Part shown: positions 10,961 through 22,669 of the stretch, piece after piece
How positions within the stretch are numbered: position 1 is the first letter of the stretch
Layout of the letters: the number at the start of each line of letters is the position of its first letter
Assembly: GCA_944472155.2 (NCBI GenBank)
Contig: OX235272.1
Location: 88,418,020 to 88,482,019 of the forward strand
Source of the DNA: Trichobilharzia szidati
Taxonomy: Eukaryota > Platyhelminthes > Trematoda > Strigeidida > Schistosomatidae
DNA: 64,000 bases
Direction: 5' to 3'
Translations under genes and position numbers: made by a program
Notes under the pieces: model-generated
The model's input: only the letters and a program-made list of their open reading frames with translations
The model's database searches: none
What the model was told of the DNA's origin: nothing

Positions 10961-11144
10961 TACTTCTAAAATTATGAAATTATGAGGAAGATTTGTAACT
11001 CAGATGGATGATTTTTGATACAGTTGTGTTCTCTAAATTGACTGGCTGGTTTAGTTGCACTGAGGATGTTTTATCTAGAATGATATTAAAAGCTTTGCGA
11101 TGCCACCCACCCCCAAACTCAGAAAATAACAATATCAAATACTT

Positions 11145-11990
11145 CTTTATTATTATTCCCTTGGCTTCCTGGTGGAACATACGGCTTCAGCAACGCATCG
11201 CCATCTCATCCTATTCTCTGTTATCCTCTTTGGCTGGTTCCACGATCGCTCATAGGCTTTAATCTCCTCCTCTCCTCACACGAGATCTCCTTCACGTCAC
11301 TGTCAGACTCAAGCCTAACTCGCCGTTCCCCATTTGGGTTCCACTCGAGGCTCTACCTGGTGTACGATATCATCAAACGATCTCCGCCATGTGCGCGCGT
11401 GTGTGTGTCCAATCCACCTCCATTCCCTTCTCAGTTTTTATTGGACAATAACTTCTTGACTGGTTTATTCTCAGTGTTTCGTTCTTATTGCTGTTCCATT
11501 CTGATTGGTCAGCGAAAGTAGCTGTTCATCAAAGTCTACAGAAGACTGTTAGAAATCCTTTTGATGACACATCAAACTTCTGATCTGTGTAAAAGTACTG
11601 ACTGACTTAAAAATTTGATATTCAAGAGTTGGCTGGTAGGGATTTGATTGATTGGTTACAGGATTTCATCCTGATCTGACATTGGTTAGAGAACCATTGG
11701 AAAACCACCAGGCAGGGAGTACTGGACAGCTGTCTCCTCCGTCCTAGTTTGGGACTGCCTCTTCAGCAGTACGCACCCACCACAGGGGGGTCGAACCTAG
11801 CACCTTCTGGTTACAAGGCTAGCGAGCTAGCTCGTAGACCATTAAGCCACTGGGACCCACCTGATCCAATGGCCCATGAGTAGACCAGATTCCCAATTCT
11901 AATACTGTTTGGTTTTGGCATCTTCACGTGTGTCGTGTCCGCCTGCTAGTTGGAACGACGCTACCCAGGCAAGATAAACTGAAGGAATGC
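11145..11990 (-). mobile_element. RTE-like 3' fragment split by a SINE-A
   Basis: The tail complement TTATTATTCCCTTGGCTTCC starts near 11149 and coding debris runs to about 11635. RTE sequence resumes at about 11905 (TTTTGGCATCTTCACGTGTG) after the inserted SINE-A. Confidence 0.65.
11640..11905 (-). repeat. SINE-A copy inside RTE
   Basis: The reverse-orientation family order is complete: GATTTCATC, GTTAGAGAACCATTGG, the B-box region near 11790 and the A-box complement CCACTGGGACCC. Confidence 0.75.
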
Positions 11991-11999
11991 GTTATTCAA

Positions 12000-12900
12000 T
12001 TTACCACAGAGTTTACTCCAATAGAAGGTATTTCTCTTGATGAGTTCGTTAGACGTAGTAAGTGTAATGATTACACTGTGCTTTCAATATTTGTGTTTGT
12101 CGGTATTTGTGTGTGTGTGTGTGGGTGGGTGCTTCTAAGAATAAACGGAACATAAAGAGACTCTTAGGTATTTATTGTATATACACTGCGTATATACAAA
12201 AAAGAGTTTAGATGATTAATGCATTAGATAGCCAAATATAAACTCATATATATATATATATAATACTTGTCTATGCATGAAAATTGAGTTTTAATTCTTC
12301 ATTCTTTTCAGATTTAGTTTTTTCTCTTTGCTTAGAATTTGACAAATTCATCAACCCATACATGCACACACACACAACAATGCATAGTATGCAGTGTAAA
12401 TAGTGAAGTACACTAACAGTACAGTAGAGTACAGTACACTAAACTTCCTTGGCATTAGAGTAATACACACGAACGCCTACTCACTTCAGCTTACCTTCGC
12501 ATGCACACACACACACACATACCGACAACACCCCTACTACTTAACATTAGGCCTACAAAAAAATATTAATGGAATTTTGTCTTACAAAGAAATTTAGAAA
12601 TAGTGATGGTTATGCTGTGTAGTGTATATACATATATTCATCGTTAAATAATGAGTATTATTATATGATTATTATTACTATCTGGCTAGTGAACCCTTCT
12701 AGTTGATATGGTTGCTATCTAACTACTCAAATGGATCAATCAGTAGTATATAGTGACGTCTCCTTTTTGATGCTTGCTTTCTTGATCACCACTTCTGGTA
12801 TCAATCAGATCAAATATTATGATCTGAATCATTCCTCTTTTGAAGGGAAACTGGCATGTATCATCCCGTGGAACTATGGGAATGGTAAATTGTGAATTAA
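12000..12900. other. Unique-looking sequence with microsatellites
   Basis: (TG)n at about 12107-12124, (AT)n at about 12247-12262 and (CA)n at about 12503-12520. No gene recognised. Confidence 0.6.
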
Positions 12901-12904
12901 TTTG

Positions 12905-13115
12905 CCAATTGTAAATTCGACAAGATCATCCAGGTAGCTGACCAACCAGATATCTGTTGGTTTCAACTGATTCTGCTACCTAAGCTGAGTTTAACTAAGT
13001 ACATAGCTGATGAGCTCCTCCTTGAATGGAGTAAAACTGCTATCCGATGTTTAAATTACTTTGATAATATGGCTAGCTACTGGTTAGCACTACTGAATTG
13101 ACTGATATGAGTAGT
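12905..13115 (+). repeat. R2 dispersed repeat
   Basis: GGTTTCAACTGATTCTGC, CTGATGAGCTCC and the end block ACTGATATGAGTAGTAT. The core GAAA is changed to AAAA. Confidence 0.6.
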
Positions 13116-14040
13116 ATAAAACTACTCAAAAGAATTGATACTGAACAAAGAGTACTCTTTTCGATAACTTCGCCTTCATCAGGCTCTACAGTTATATATA
13201 CACATTATAGTGAATGAATGAATTAGTGTTATGAACAACATTAATGTTGCTGTTTAAATAACATCGAATCAATAATATTGACAGATTACAGCTCACTAGC
13301 ATCAACATAAAATAAGCTGAATGTCAGAAAAATTAGGAAAGATAATATTACAAATTCATGAATTTATAGTCTCTACTGAAAGCCGATGGTGCTACCTAGA
13401 CTGGCCACTTCAAACTGTATCTACCGATTCAACTGCGCTTGTGGTGGAGCGAGTTATATTGGCCGTTGCTCTAGGAACCTGATTTTTCGTGCTAACAAGA
13501 GAACATCTCCCACTATGACTAAGTAAAGGTGTAGTTAAAGCCATTAACAGTTCGATATTCGACCATCTGGTGCAAACCGGCAGGCCACAAAGCCAGCCAG
13601 CGTGGAAGAATCCTTCTCTATCATCAACCGGGTGCCTAATAAATTGCCAAAATCATCGAAGCACCGCATGCTGCAAATATCAGAGGCTATTGCAATTCGC
13701 CTCAAACAACCAGTGCCACTACTACTGCCCTGGCTGGCCTTCAGTAGAGACTATGAATTCATGAATTTGTAATATTATCTTTCCTAATTTTCTGACATTC
13801 AGTTCGTTTTTATGTCGATGCTATTGAACTGTAATATATTGATATTACTGATTCGATGTTATTTAAACAGCAACATTAATGTTGTTGAATAACACTAATT
13901 CATTCATTCACTATAATGTATGTATATATAACTGTAGAGCCTGTTGAAGGGGAAGTTATCGAAAAGAGTACTCTTTGTTCAGTATTCATTCTTTTGAAAA
14001 TTTTAATGGGCATTTTTAATCAGTTAAAACTACTCATTTA
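13116..14040. mobile_element. Penelope-like element relic with inverted ends
   Basis: The forward part (about 13435-13760) holds a broken GIY-YIG endonuclease C-terminal region, followed by a 3' UTR to about 13990. The same UTR lies inverted on the left (about 13120-13395), so about 270-bp arms face each other around the endonuclease remnant. The related copies at 44.85 and 51.5 kb are single and reversed. Confidence 0.65.
13435..13760 (+). pseudogene. GIY-YIG endonuclease relic of a Penelope-like element
   Basis: GTTATATTGGCCGT encodes the SYIGR-type heart of the nuclease in one frame. Later blocks (VPNKLPK-like, then an EAIAIRLKQPV-like helix) appear in other frames, so there are several frameshifts. 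In intact Penelope-like elements this C-terminal domain nicks the target. Confidence 0.55.
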
Positions 14041-14049
14041 AATCAGTCA

Positions 14050-14509
14050 GTAGTAGTATGCAGTTTTGTGCAAATATGTTTGATTTCTTGATTGCCGCTT
14101 ATATACTGTCAGGGAATTTCAGTTTCCAAAGGTAACTCCACCTCAAACTGTGTGTGTGAACTGAAAATCTTGAAGTGATTTTTAAATTGCCAATTCCATT
14201 TAATTCATTACCAGTTCGCTCAAGTTTCTATGGAGATTGAGTTGATTTTCCTTGGTAGCGTCTCCAGCCTGCACCCAAACCTTCCTTCCTATTTTTCCGA
14301 GCTTAGAACTGGCTAGAAATCTAGGCATGGTTCTCGGGCAATCTGAAGTCTGTGCTTAGAAATCAACTATACATTCAGATTAAAGAACACGTCAGTTCTT
14401 CTGAATGATTCAGTAACTTGAAGTATCACCAAAAACTATCTACAAGAAAACTGAGGATTTGTATCATCAGGAGGTGTCTCTGCTGACTCCATACTGAAGG
14501 TTAGATGGC
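14050..14509. other. Mostly unassigned; SINE-D/RTE-leader-like scrap near 14240-14340
   Basis: CACCCAAACCTTCCTTCC and GGCTAGAAATCTAGGCATGG resemble the RTE 5' leader read in reverse. Nothing else recognised. Confidence 0.4.
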
Positions 14510-14745
14510 CAGTTAGGAACTCTGGAATCGAACCAACCAAGTAGCTATCACCTGAAAAATTTGCAGAAGAAAAGGTAGATAGATCGGATGTACGAAACAC
14601 ACACCAAACCCTTGACTGAAACCCGAATGGCGAACGAGGAGTTGGGCGTCAGCAGCTAATATGGAGTAGATCATGTGGCGAGGAAGGGGTTAGAGATTAT
14701 GAACGATTGTGGAACCAGTTAAACAGGGCTTCAGGGAACAAGATG
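14510..14745 (+). mobile_element. RTE-like 3' fragment
   Basis: ATATGGAGTAGATCATGTGG and the TGTGGAACCAGTTAAA block correspond to the C-terminal TWRRS / W-x-Q-x-K region of the family. Confidence 0.55.
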
Positions 14746-14751
14746 AAATGC

Positions 14752-14905
14752 AAATTTGCTGGGTGGTTTCAACTGATTTTGCTTTCTAAGCTGAGATGAA
14801 CCAACTTACACCGATGACGAGCTCCACTTCAAATGAGTAAGATGAGTAAATCCAGTGTTTAAATCACTTCATTCTGGCTAGTAAGCACTACAAAATCATA
14901 TGAGT
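14752..14905 (+). repeat. R2 dispersed repeat
   Basis: GGTGGTTTCAACTGATTTTG and GAGCTCCACTTCAAATGAG; the core is degraded. Confidence 0.55.
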
Positions 14906-14909
14906 ACTA

Positions 14910-15929
14910 CTCAACTCTATCAATAACTAATAGAGTCGTACACTTCAGGCTTACATTCTTTATTACAATTTAAGGTATCAAGCAGGGGAAAGGAAACTAT
15001 GGTTGAAACTTCACCCCTTGAAGTGTGTAGAATGCAAAAGTGTAAAGTTGATTATGACTAGTAATCGGTTTATGTTTACGATAAAACCATAACTAAAACA
15101 ATATACACTTTTCATTTAAGAACAACTATGTACCTATCTATAAATACATCTAGTTGAGAAACATCCACAAACAGATTCTTTTCAAAGTATTCTATTTCAA
15201 TTCTACTAATAAAAACACTTTACTTACTTACTACTGACTTCTATATAAAACATTGAATACTGAATTATTCAAGGTGTTCAATAATTCGTACTTGAAGAGA
15301 ACAGTTAAAAGAAGTAATCCCCCTCCCTCCTTCTTTAATTTTTGTTTTGACAAAAACAAAAAGAATGTCACTACCAGTCTAGATATATAGTGTAACATAT
15401 AATTCTTTAAATATTTGAATATTTCAGTCTAAATTCAAAAGTGTATCTTATTTGTATAATATCACATTCTTTATGTTTGAAATCATCAATTTTCTGAAAA
15501 TAAAGTGAATCGTGTCACATTTCTTTTTTGTCAAGTGGTTTAATTCCTACTTGTAAGTAGTATATATAAGCATATGTGTGAGTAGTATGTATATGTCACA
15601 GTCATTAACTCAGTATCTTATTTGAAACAAGCTTTTAGAATAGAAAAAACTTGTCACTATTGAAATAAATGAGGTGTACAGAAATGTTTGTCAGTGGGAG
15701 TTAATCAGGTTCTGCTATTGCTTTTACCAACTATATTGTATACGTAAATCACCTCCCACATAGGAACCGATACAGTTGCTAATATGTTTAAATGTTGTTT
15801 CGAATTCTTCAATTGTTGGAAAGAGTCTCTTCGCTGAAGTGATGTTACACTACAGTATACTTCAACTGATACCCTCACTTTTACAAATACACTAGTGAGA
15901 GGTTATGATCAGTGGGGTCTGTCAAGCTG
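14910..15929. other. AT-rich stretch without recognised feature
   Basis: No repeat family, gene or RNA recognised over about 1 kb. Confidence 0.45.
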
Positions 15930-16166
15930 AGGTATGAGAACAAGTACTCACCGGTGATGATATTGGCTGGTAGAAATTGGAATTTATGGGCCTCTGAATT
16001 CCATCCCTATGGATGAATAGTCAGTGAGCTCACCTTGTAACCGGAAGGTCGTGTGTTTCGTCTTAGGCAGAGGGGTCATGGGTGAGTACTTCTGAGGGGT
16101 CCCAAACTAGGATGAAACAGCCACTAGTTGTCTAACTGATATCAACCCATGATCAAACTTGAAACA
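15930..16166 (+). repeat. SINE-B copy
   Basis: GTAACCGGAAGGTC, then ACTAGGATGAAACAG, ending TGATCAAACTTGAAAC. It directly abuts the next palindrome. Confidence 0.65.
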
Positions 16167-16169
16167 GGG

Positions 16170-16930
16170 ATTGGTTTTGTAGGAAATTTTAATTGATTGG
16201 TTGGAGGATTTCATCATGACCTGACATCGGTTAGAGAACCATTGGAAAACCTGCCAGGCAGGGAGTACTGCCAGACAGCTGTTTCCTCCGTCCTATTTTG
16301 GGACTCTTCAGCAGTACGCACACACCCCAACTGGGTTCGAACCCAGGACTTTCTGGTTACAAGGCGAGCTAGCTTGTAGACCATTAAGCCACTGGGATCC
16401 GATCCAATGGCCAGCTCATGAATTCCAACTTCTGCCAATTCATGACATAGCGCGACCGCTAGCCAGTGACTTCGGCGAGTATTTTTTCCTCACACCGGAC
16501 CTGCTGCACCCGCAGTGAGATGCTCACTAACGACTGACCCTATTCAGTTAGGCAGTCACCTGGGTTCTAGTGAGATGTCGTGACTGATAGGGTACAGCTG
16601 GTCGGGTGTGAGGACAAATACTCGCCGAAGTCACTGGCTAGCGGTCTCACTATGTAGTGAATTGGCAGAAGTTGGAATTCATGAGCTGACTATTACATCG
16701 AATCCCAGTGGCTTAATGGTCTACAAGCTAGCTTGCCTTGTAACCAGAAGGTCCTGAGTTCGAACTCATTTGGGGTGGGCGCGTACTGCTGAAGAGTCCC
16801 GAACTAGGACGGAGGAAACAGCTGTCTGGCAGTACTCCCTGCTTGGCAGGTTTTCCAATGGTTCTCTAACTGATTTCAGCTCATGATGAAATCCTCCAAC
16901 CAATCAATTAAAATTCCCTACAAAACCAAT
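16170..16930. repeat. Long palindrome made of two inverted SINE-A copies
   Basis: The left arm (16170 to about 16512) is a reverse SINE-A and the right arm (about 16578 to 16930) is a forward one. Both 5' parts face a spacer of about 65 bp and both 3' tails point out. The outermost left bases ATTGGTTTTGTAGG complement the right end CCTACAAAACCAAT. Arms of about 345 bp retain both A and B boxes. Confidence 0.85.
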
Positions 16931-16934
16931 ACTT

Positions 16935-17394
16935 GAAAATATGATTGCGACAACTCATCATTTTTGTTACTACCCTGTTTCGTAAAAAGAGATGTATCTA
17001 AGTGGGATTGTACAGCTGGAGAGGAAATTGAATTCACCGGGAAGAGCTTCTTTACTGAACTACCTGTCTTGTTTTTATTATTAATAAATCACACATTTCT
17101 AAGTATGCTACTGAAATGGAAAGGTTTATCCCCCGCTTATCTGTAAAATTTTCCGATTCAATTTTCATCTTGCATACTGTAGTTTTAAAAATACCTAATG
17201 TTATCAACTTATCAGGTATTTGAGAGCATATGTACCGATAAACAAAATAGTTGTTTACTCATGGATTTACACATTCTTTTTCATAAATTGTATTGATACA
17301 TTTATTTTTTATTGTAAGCATTCTGATGACCTAAAACTTGAATGTCAAGTTTATCACTTTGTTCGTAAAAATTCAATTTTAAAATTAATCGCAA
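16935..17394. other. Unassigned AT-rich sequence
   Basis: Two 60-70-codon open frames show no recognisable motif. Confidence 0.4.
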
Positions 17395-17560
17395 TCCCTG
17401 AGTTCCAAGTGGGACATTGGGCTTCAGTCTAGAGCTTTAAGGTTCCTTTAGCACTGGTGTGATTTTGACAGGGTGGGTTTATCAGCCTCACACCCAACCT
17501 TCCCTCTTTATCGGTCTCACTGTCGGCCAGGGACAGAACCCTGAATCACGTGTTAATCGC
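17395..17560 (-). repeat. SINE-D copy
   Basis: The reverse tail complement GTTCCAAGTGGGACATTGGG and CACACCCAACCTTCCCTC match the family. Confidence 0.6.
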
Positions 17561-17599
17561 GATAGATAGATAGACTATATGATAGACAGTTAATCAATA

Positions 17600-17948
17600 T
17601 GATGTGACCTTCTTGTCGCGATTATTGGTCAATTTATTGTAACTCTCACCACGTGATGTGACCTTGAATGTTCTTTTTTTGTCTGTCACTCTATTTGTGT
17701 ATACATGTAATTAATTGACTGTTCATTTTGTCCGTACCCTCAATACTGTTCGGTACGTTTTTGTCCTTTTTTTGTAATGACAGTGGATTTGTACATTTTC
17801 TTGGTGTAATTGTATGATTTATTTTATGTTTTAGAAACAGATAAAGTTAAAGTCAAGTCATTCTGTTTTAACTATAGTTAAGCCCAGACTCTGTGTCGTC
17901 AGTATTGAGGAAGGACTAAATCTGTAGGACAAAAATAATCCTACATCA
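17600..17948. mobile_element. Possible solo LTR
   Basis: 349 bp bounded by TGATGT...ACATCA, an imperfect TG...CA terminal inversion. It sits between SINE-D fragments. I see no matching target duplication, so the call is weak. Confidence 0.3.
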
Positions 17949-17959
17949 CGTACGACGTC

Positions 17960-18060
17960 GTCGACCAGTGGTGGCATTGGCTTTCTTTACAAGATGAGGT
18001 TGTTAGCCTCCGGATAAACCTTCCTCTCTTTCCCGAACTTGCAACCATCTAGGTTGACGT
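17960..18060 (-). repeat. SINE-D fragment
   Basis: TTTACAAGATGAGGTTGTTA and ACCTTCCTCTCTTTCCCGAA match the reversed body. Confidence 0.45.
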
Positions 18061-18205
18061 TTTTCAGTTCATATCCTTGGAACTGAACTGTGGAAATTTC
18101 AGATTCATAATAATATTAATAACACATTATTTTTGTATAATGCTTGTTTCAACCAATTCTCATATTTCTTTTTAACTTTTTTTGTTTACTTCTAACCTAT
18201 TGTAG

Positions 18206-18322
18206 AATGCATGTGAATCACCGAATTTCGGTTATACACATCAAGGTTTGGAAGATGAAATGGAAAGACAACAAAGAATTGAAGGATCTTCAAATTGGAT
18301 ACGTGGAAGTGTAACTAGTACG
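18206..18322 (+). CDS. Plakin gene exon 1 of 11 visible
   Basis: The acceptor is ...CTATTGTAG at 18205 and the donor GTAGGT at 18323. The 117 bases give 39 residues in the only open frame, beginning NACESPNFGY and containing the acidic/basic stretch LEDEMERQQRIEG. The other two frames hit stops. It enters in phase 0, so at least one upstream exon must exist outside the recognisable part of the window. I infer spectrin-repeat or linker sequence at the start of the visible plakin domain; alone, this exon is too short and divergent to assign to a named repeat. Confidence 0.72.
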
Positions 18323-18394
18323 GTAGGTTTTGAATTAAATTCAAAGATTTCTTACCACTGACATTAATCTTTCCTTTTTTTCCTTTCTCTATAG

Positions 18395-18430
18395 AATCAT
18401 GATATTCTCAATCAAATCAGTTACATAACA
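18395..18430 (+). CDS. Plakin gene exon 2 (36-base micro-exon)
   Basis: A 12-residue exon (NHDILNQISYIT) lies between a pyrimidine-rich acceptor ending CTATAG at 18394 and the donor GTAAGT at 18431. Phase 0 on both sides keeps the frame with exons 1 and 3. It is read as part of a spectrin-repeat helix. Such very short exons are common in 5' parts of schistosome genes, which supports the call despite its size. Confidence 0.68.
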
Positions 18431-18488
18431 GTAAGTAGACTGCGTAATCAATTGTATTCATCGTTAATAAAATTTGCCTCTCTTTTAG

Positions 18489-18560
18489 GAAAGAGTACAA
18501 ACTAATAAAGACTGTCTACATTATCTTGCTGGAATTACAAGTATGGAGGATATTTACTCG
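18489..18560 (+). CDS. Plakin gene exon 3
   Basis: There are 72 bases (24 residues) after the acceptor TCTTTTAG and before the donor GTAAGT at 18561. The peptide ERVQTNKDCLHYLAGITSME continues a helical, spectrin-repeat-like pattern. Phase 0 in and out. The introns on both sides are under 60 bases, so exons 1 to 4 form one compact cluster of about 480 bases. Confidence 0.72.
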
Positions 18561-18614
18561 GTAAGTGTTGATTGCCATTTCAATCTATCGTGGATTATCT
18601 AATATTCTTTCTAG

Positions 18615-18689
18615 GATGTGTCTGCATTCAATGCTAAACGGGCATTACGACTTATCATGGAGAATCCTGACAATAAATTTTGGAGAAAG
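18615..18689 (+). CDS. Plakin gene exon 4
   Basis: There are 75 bases (25 residues) after the acceptor TTTCTAG and before the donor GTAAAT at 18690. The peptide includes DVSAFNAKRALRLIMENP. In dystonin-type plakins the corresponding segment precedes the repeat that carries the SH3 domain. The next intron is 12.8 kb and starts to fill with RTE-like debris within about 80 bases of the donor. Confidence 0.75.
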
Positions 18690-18764
18690 GTAAATAAACC
18701 CCTGTGTGTTTCATTCGAATGTGAATTAATGTTTTTGTTAAGAAAGAATGACCAGCTTCCGTTT

Positions 18765-19615
18765 TTACAGATTATTGCTATTACTATTGTTATTCCCTTG
18801 GGTTCCGAGTGGAACACACGGCTTCAACAACACATCTCCACTTTGTTCCATTTCCTACTGTCCTCTTCAGCTGACTGAGCCCACGACTAACCATAATTTC
18901 ACATATTCTCCTCCTCAAAACACCATCTCCGCCTTGTCACCCTCGCACTGACGACATACTCGTCGCTTCTCATTTGGAGTCCACTCGAACGATGGCCTGT
19001 ATTGTGCGCGATGTCATTCGATGGCCTCCTCAATATATACCCGATCTATCTCCATTTTCTCCTACATATTTTTTCAGCAATCGGTTCTCCGTTAGTTTGT
19101 TCGCAACTTGAGTTTCTTGTTGCTAATTCTTTCTGTCCGGTTGGTCGGCTGGCCATTTGATCTTCAGTATAGAGCCAGCCAGCGAAGGAAGGCAGCTGTT
19201 GGCAAAAGTCTGTAACTGGCTGTTGGAAATCCTTTTAGTGACTTACGCGCAGTGCAAGTTTCTGACCCGTAAACAAACAGTGACTGACTGACTGACTTCA
19301 CATCTGTGCTGAATATAATCCGAATCTTGTTCTTTATGCTGGCTGAGTGAGGTAGAAGATTTCCAAACTGGTTTAAGGTTGATGGAGGCGTTTTTTGCTT
19401 TTTCGATCCTGTCTGGCTTTGACATCTTCCTCCATTTCGACTGCCTGTGGTTGAAACCGTGCTTCCTGGCTGAATAAGTGAAGGAAGTAACCTCTGTTAA
19501 ATCTTTACCGTCGATGGTGATTAGTGCTGGTTATTGTTACTGTTGGTGGTGGTTGGTTATCTTCATCATCTCTGTCTTCTCTATGTTCACCTGGAGGTCT
19601 GTCTTCTGAATGCCT
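18765..19615 (-). mobile_element. RTE-like 3' fragment
   Basis: The tail complement ATTGTTATTCCCTTGGGTTC lies near 18786. Reverse-strand coding scraps (KARNASINLKPVWKSS at about 19340-19420) match the C-terminal third. It begins about 75 bases after the exon 4 donor. Confidence 0.7.
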
Positions 19616-19624
19616 ATTGCCTTA

Positions 19625-20575
19625 TTATTCCCATGGCTTCCGAGTGGAATGTAGGGCTTTAACAGCACATCTCCATTTTATCCTGTTCTCTCCAGTCCCC
19701 CTTAGCTAGCCCCAGAAGGGACCATAAGCTATCATCTCCTCCTCACACAATCTCCCCCATTTCACCGTCAGACCCATGCCCAACTCATCGTTTCCCGTTC
19801 GGGTTCCTCTAGAGCTCCAGCCTGTCATGTAGTGTCACTCAGAGGTCTCCTCAGCCTGTTTCCAATCCATTTCAATTTTCTCCGGTATATCAGCTGAGCA
19901 ACAGGTTCTTGATTGGTTCCTTCCCAGAGTTCCTTATTGTTAGTCCACTCGATCTGGTCATTTGATCTTCAGTATGTTTCCAAAGAAAGTCCTGAACCTT
20001 TCGGAAATGTTGCTGGTGACACTCCAAGAATTGACTAATTTAACATTAATGTTGTAAATCCGAATTTTTCTTCTTTATGCTGAGGGAAAAAGATTTCGGA
20101 ACTGATTTCAGAGTGATTCAAGTCTTTCTTACTCTTCCTATCCTTATCTCTGCTATTCGTCTGTAGTTGAAACAATCCTTCCTAGATAAGACAAAGGAAG
20201 TGACCTCCTTAACGTATTTCCCCTTGATAGTGATTAGTCCCTCTTGCTGTGGTTGGTTGATTGGTTATCTTCCCCATCTCCGTTCTCAAATTGTTCACTT
20301 GAAGTCTTTTCTTCTCTCCCTGTCTCTTCCGCCAATCTGTTGGTTTTAGCCTGTACATCTTCGAGTTTTTGTGACATTAGATATATATCATCTGCGAAAT
20401 TCAGATATTCTAGAGTCTTCTTGTCGGTGTTCCAGCGTATTCCTGACTCCTCACTCCCAACGTACAGTCTGACACATAATCCAGTCCACCGCAGTTAAGA
20501 ATGTAATCCATGATAGTAGTCTTGTCTAACTCGTGTCTCTACTACAAAGGCTTCTTCACTGAGCTTTCCATTGTT
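19625..20575 (-). mobile_element. Second RTE-like 3' fragment, tandem with the previous one
   Basis: A fresh tail complement, TTATTATTCCCATGGCTTCC, near 19629 starts a separate copy that extends into the RT region. Near 20388-20398 the FADD codons read without the 4-nt insertion found in other copies. Confidence 0.7.
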
Positions 20576-20639
20576 ATTCTATATTATTCTGAACACTAAA
20601 TCTGGTACTGAATGAATGAGCTCTTCAATGAAGTGAAAT

Positions 20640-20830
20640 GCTAGCTTGAATAACTCAGTGGTAACGTCTTCGATCGCAGCGCTAAGTAATGAGGGCTTGC
20701 ACTTCAGAGCCGACGTAATTCCTTCAAGGTTGCCGATATGCCTTGCTTGCTGATGAATGACAAAAAGCATGGAACCTAGGTCCCAGACTTCCAGTCGATT
20801 AGGTTTCAAGCATCTAACATATCAGTTCAA
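20640..20830 (+). repeat. SINE-C fragment
   Basis: AATAACTCAGTGGTAACGTC and CCTTCAAGGTTGCCGATATG recur at 44331-44430 in the same order. Confidence 0.6.
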
Positions 20831-20834
20831 GAGG

Positions 20835-21240
20835 CACGTCGCCATGGCCACTACAAATTCGACTGATACAATTCAGACACCTTAGTGACCAATGAGTATT
20901 TATATTTACGTGCTTTTGACTATGAGTCATACTTACTGTAAGAAGCCTAATGGAACTACTTGGCTGCTCAAACCTCCAGTAACAGAAGAGAGACTAGCAA
21001 GCATGACTCATTAAGATATTAATATAAAAATAAGGAGAATTTAGAAATAGATTCCAAATATTTTCTATTAAAACGATTGGTCTCTTTTTGGGGATAACTT
21101 TTGATATCACTGTCAACGTGCACGCCAAGTGTCTGAAACGTATATATGAGCACTGACTTCACATTAGGCATTGAAAATTCAGATTTCGGTATTATTTAGA
21201 GAAAATTAATTTCAGTTCTGCCTTGAGATCTTTTCACAGC
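20835..21240. other. Unassigned sequence
   Basis: No feature recognised. Confidence 0.35.
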
Positions 21241-21244
21241 TGTT

Positions 21245-21434
21245 TATGGATCTGTGGCAGCTGCGGATGATGTAGTTAGAATCAACCCGATAAAAGATTT
21301 TGATTAAAATTAAACGTCATTTAGCTGCCATTTCGTGGATGGTGAGTATTAGTAGTGGGATCCTGGATGCGTATTTCATCTTATTTGGATGTACCTGCAT
21401 CCTCCAGTGAGTGAGACGGTGTTCCCAGTGGAAC
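21245..21434 (-). repeat. Sm-alpha-like repeat, truncated
   Basis: Reverse-strand hammerhead region without the CUGAUGAGUCCC block: the sequence passes from ACATCCAA directly to AGATGAAATACGCATCCTGG. It stops at 21434, where the long inverted-repeat arm begins. Confidence 0.65.
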
Positions 21435-22213
21435 TTTCACAAAGCCAAATTACTTAGATTGCAGTAATTTGTAGCAACACGTTACCAAGTTTTATTGATA
21501 CATGACACTCACTACTGACACATTTAAGTAGTCTGGACCCAATCAAACCAGTAAGCGACATTAATTCACACACTTTAAAGAAATTTGATCAATAAGATGA
21601 AAGAACTAATTAACTGAGTAATTTTTTCGATGAAGAAACGATTGTTCTGATGCTAGTGATTTCGCCGCTAAATTTCCTTTGAACCATAGAGTTAACAAAA
21701 GTGTGAGGGGTAGTCTTAAGCACAGTGTTAAGCTATAGAACGCTTTTTAACCATTCTTTTCCTCAGTACGTAAACTACTGTTCAGCCGAAAGATCAAAGC
21801 GACACTTTAAAGCTAAGGTGAACACAACGACTGTACATCTCTCTCTCTGTGTGCGTCTCACAATCCAACACGAAGTGTTTTGGCCTGAAAATATCGGAAG
21901 TCTGTGGTTGCGTCTCAATAATATTATCAGACTTTGTGAAACAATAGATTCAACTTTCAAATAAGAGGGTTAAATTTGGTCTAGAAGATGTTTATGTTAG
22001 ATCTGATAATGTTAGGCTTGTCTGACGGGGTGGGGAGTGAAACAGCAGTACATTCAATGTTTAGTTTCTTGTTTTTGTTAGTCCATTAAGTCGAGAGAAT
22101 GAAAGTCAGATCTGTCAAGCCTAAGGTAAAGATGAATAAAGGATGGGAGGTTTTTCACGAAATTAGAAATATGTGGTATACTCTACACCGTATATAATAC
22201 TACGATAGAAAGG
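21435..22213. repeat. Left arm of a large inverted repeat
   Basis: About 779 bp, near-perfect reverse complement of 22670-23437. Outer ends are CTTTCACAAAGCC / GGCTTTGTGAGAAG; inner ends are CGATAGAAAGG / CCTTTCTATCG. Confidence 0.9.
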
Positions 22214-22669
22214 TCTAGTGGGGTTATCCACTAGACCACTTAGACCGCGAGCATCACCTAGTCTGGTCTAGTGGATAATGCTTTGACGTTTGAAACGACG
22301 GGTACTGGACTCGAGTTTCAGTATGAACACCATCACTCACTGGAGGATGCAGGTACATCCAGATGATGAGTCCCAAATAAGGTGAAATACGCATCCAAGA
22401 TTCCAATACTGCTTGTCACCATCCTCCAAATTACTTCACGTTAATCGTTGAAGCGTCACTACTAGAAGCCAAACATGACAACAGAGGCCGAACATTTCAG
22501 TTCAATCAATCAAATAAAAAAATAAATGAATAAAGACACGTTCCTACATTAGAATAAATGTATCCCTACTCTAGTTTACTCATAATCCTATGTCTTTTAA
22601 ATAACTACATAGCTACATAGTGGCTATTTGCAGTCATCAAACAATAGCATGAGTCATGTCTCATATTAT
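22214..22669 (+). repeat. Spacer of the large inverted repeat, holding an Sm-alpha copy
   Basis: A forward Sm-alpha (about 22260-22430) has the A-box region TGGTCTAGTGGATAATGC and a decayed hammerhead: ATGATGAG at 22373-22380 and TGAAA in place of CGAAA near 22383. Just before it, TTATCCACTAGACCACTT is a short inverted piece of the same head. Confidence 0.75.

Noticed and set aside
12403..12597. Small frame through the (CA)n tract
   Set aside because: Open only because of the microsatellite; no other support.
16170..16930. CRISPR-like array or terminator hairpin
   Set aside because: The dyad is a SINE inverted dimer in a eukaryotic intron; there are no regularly spaced short direct repeats anywhere in the window.
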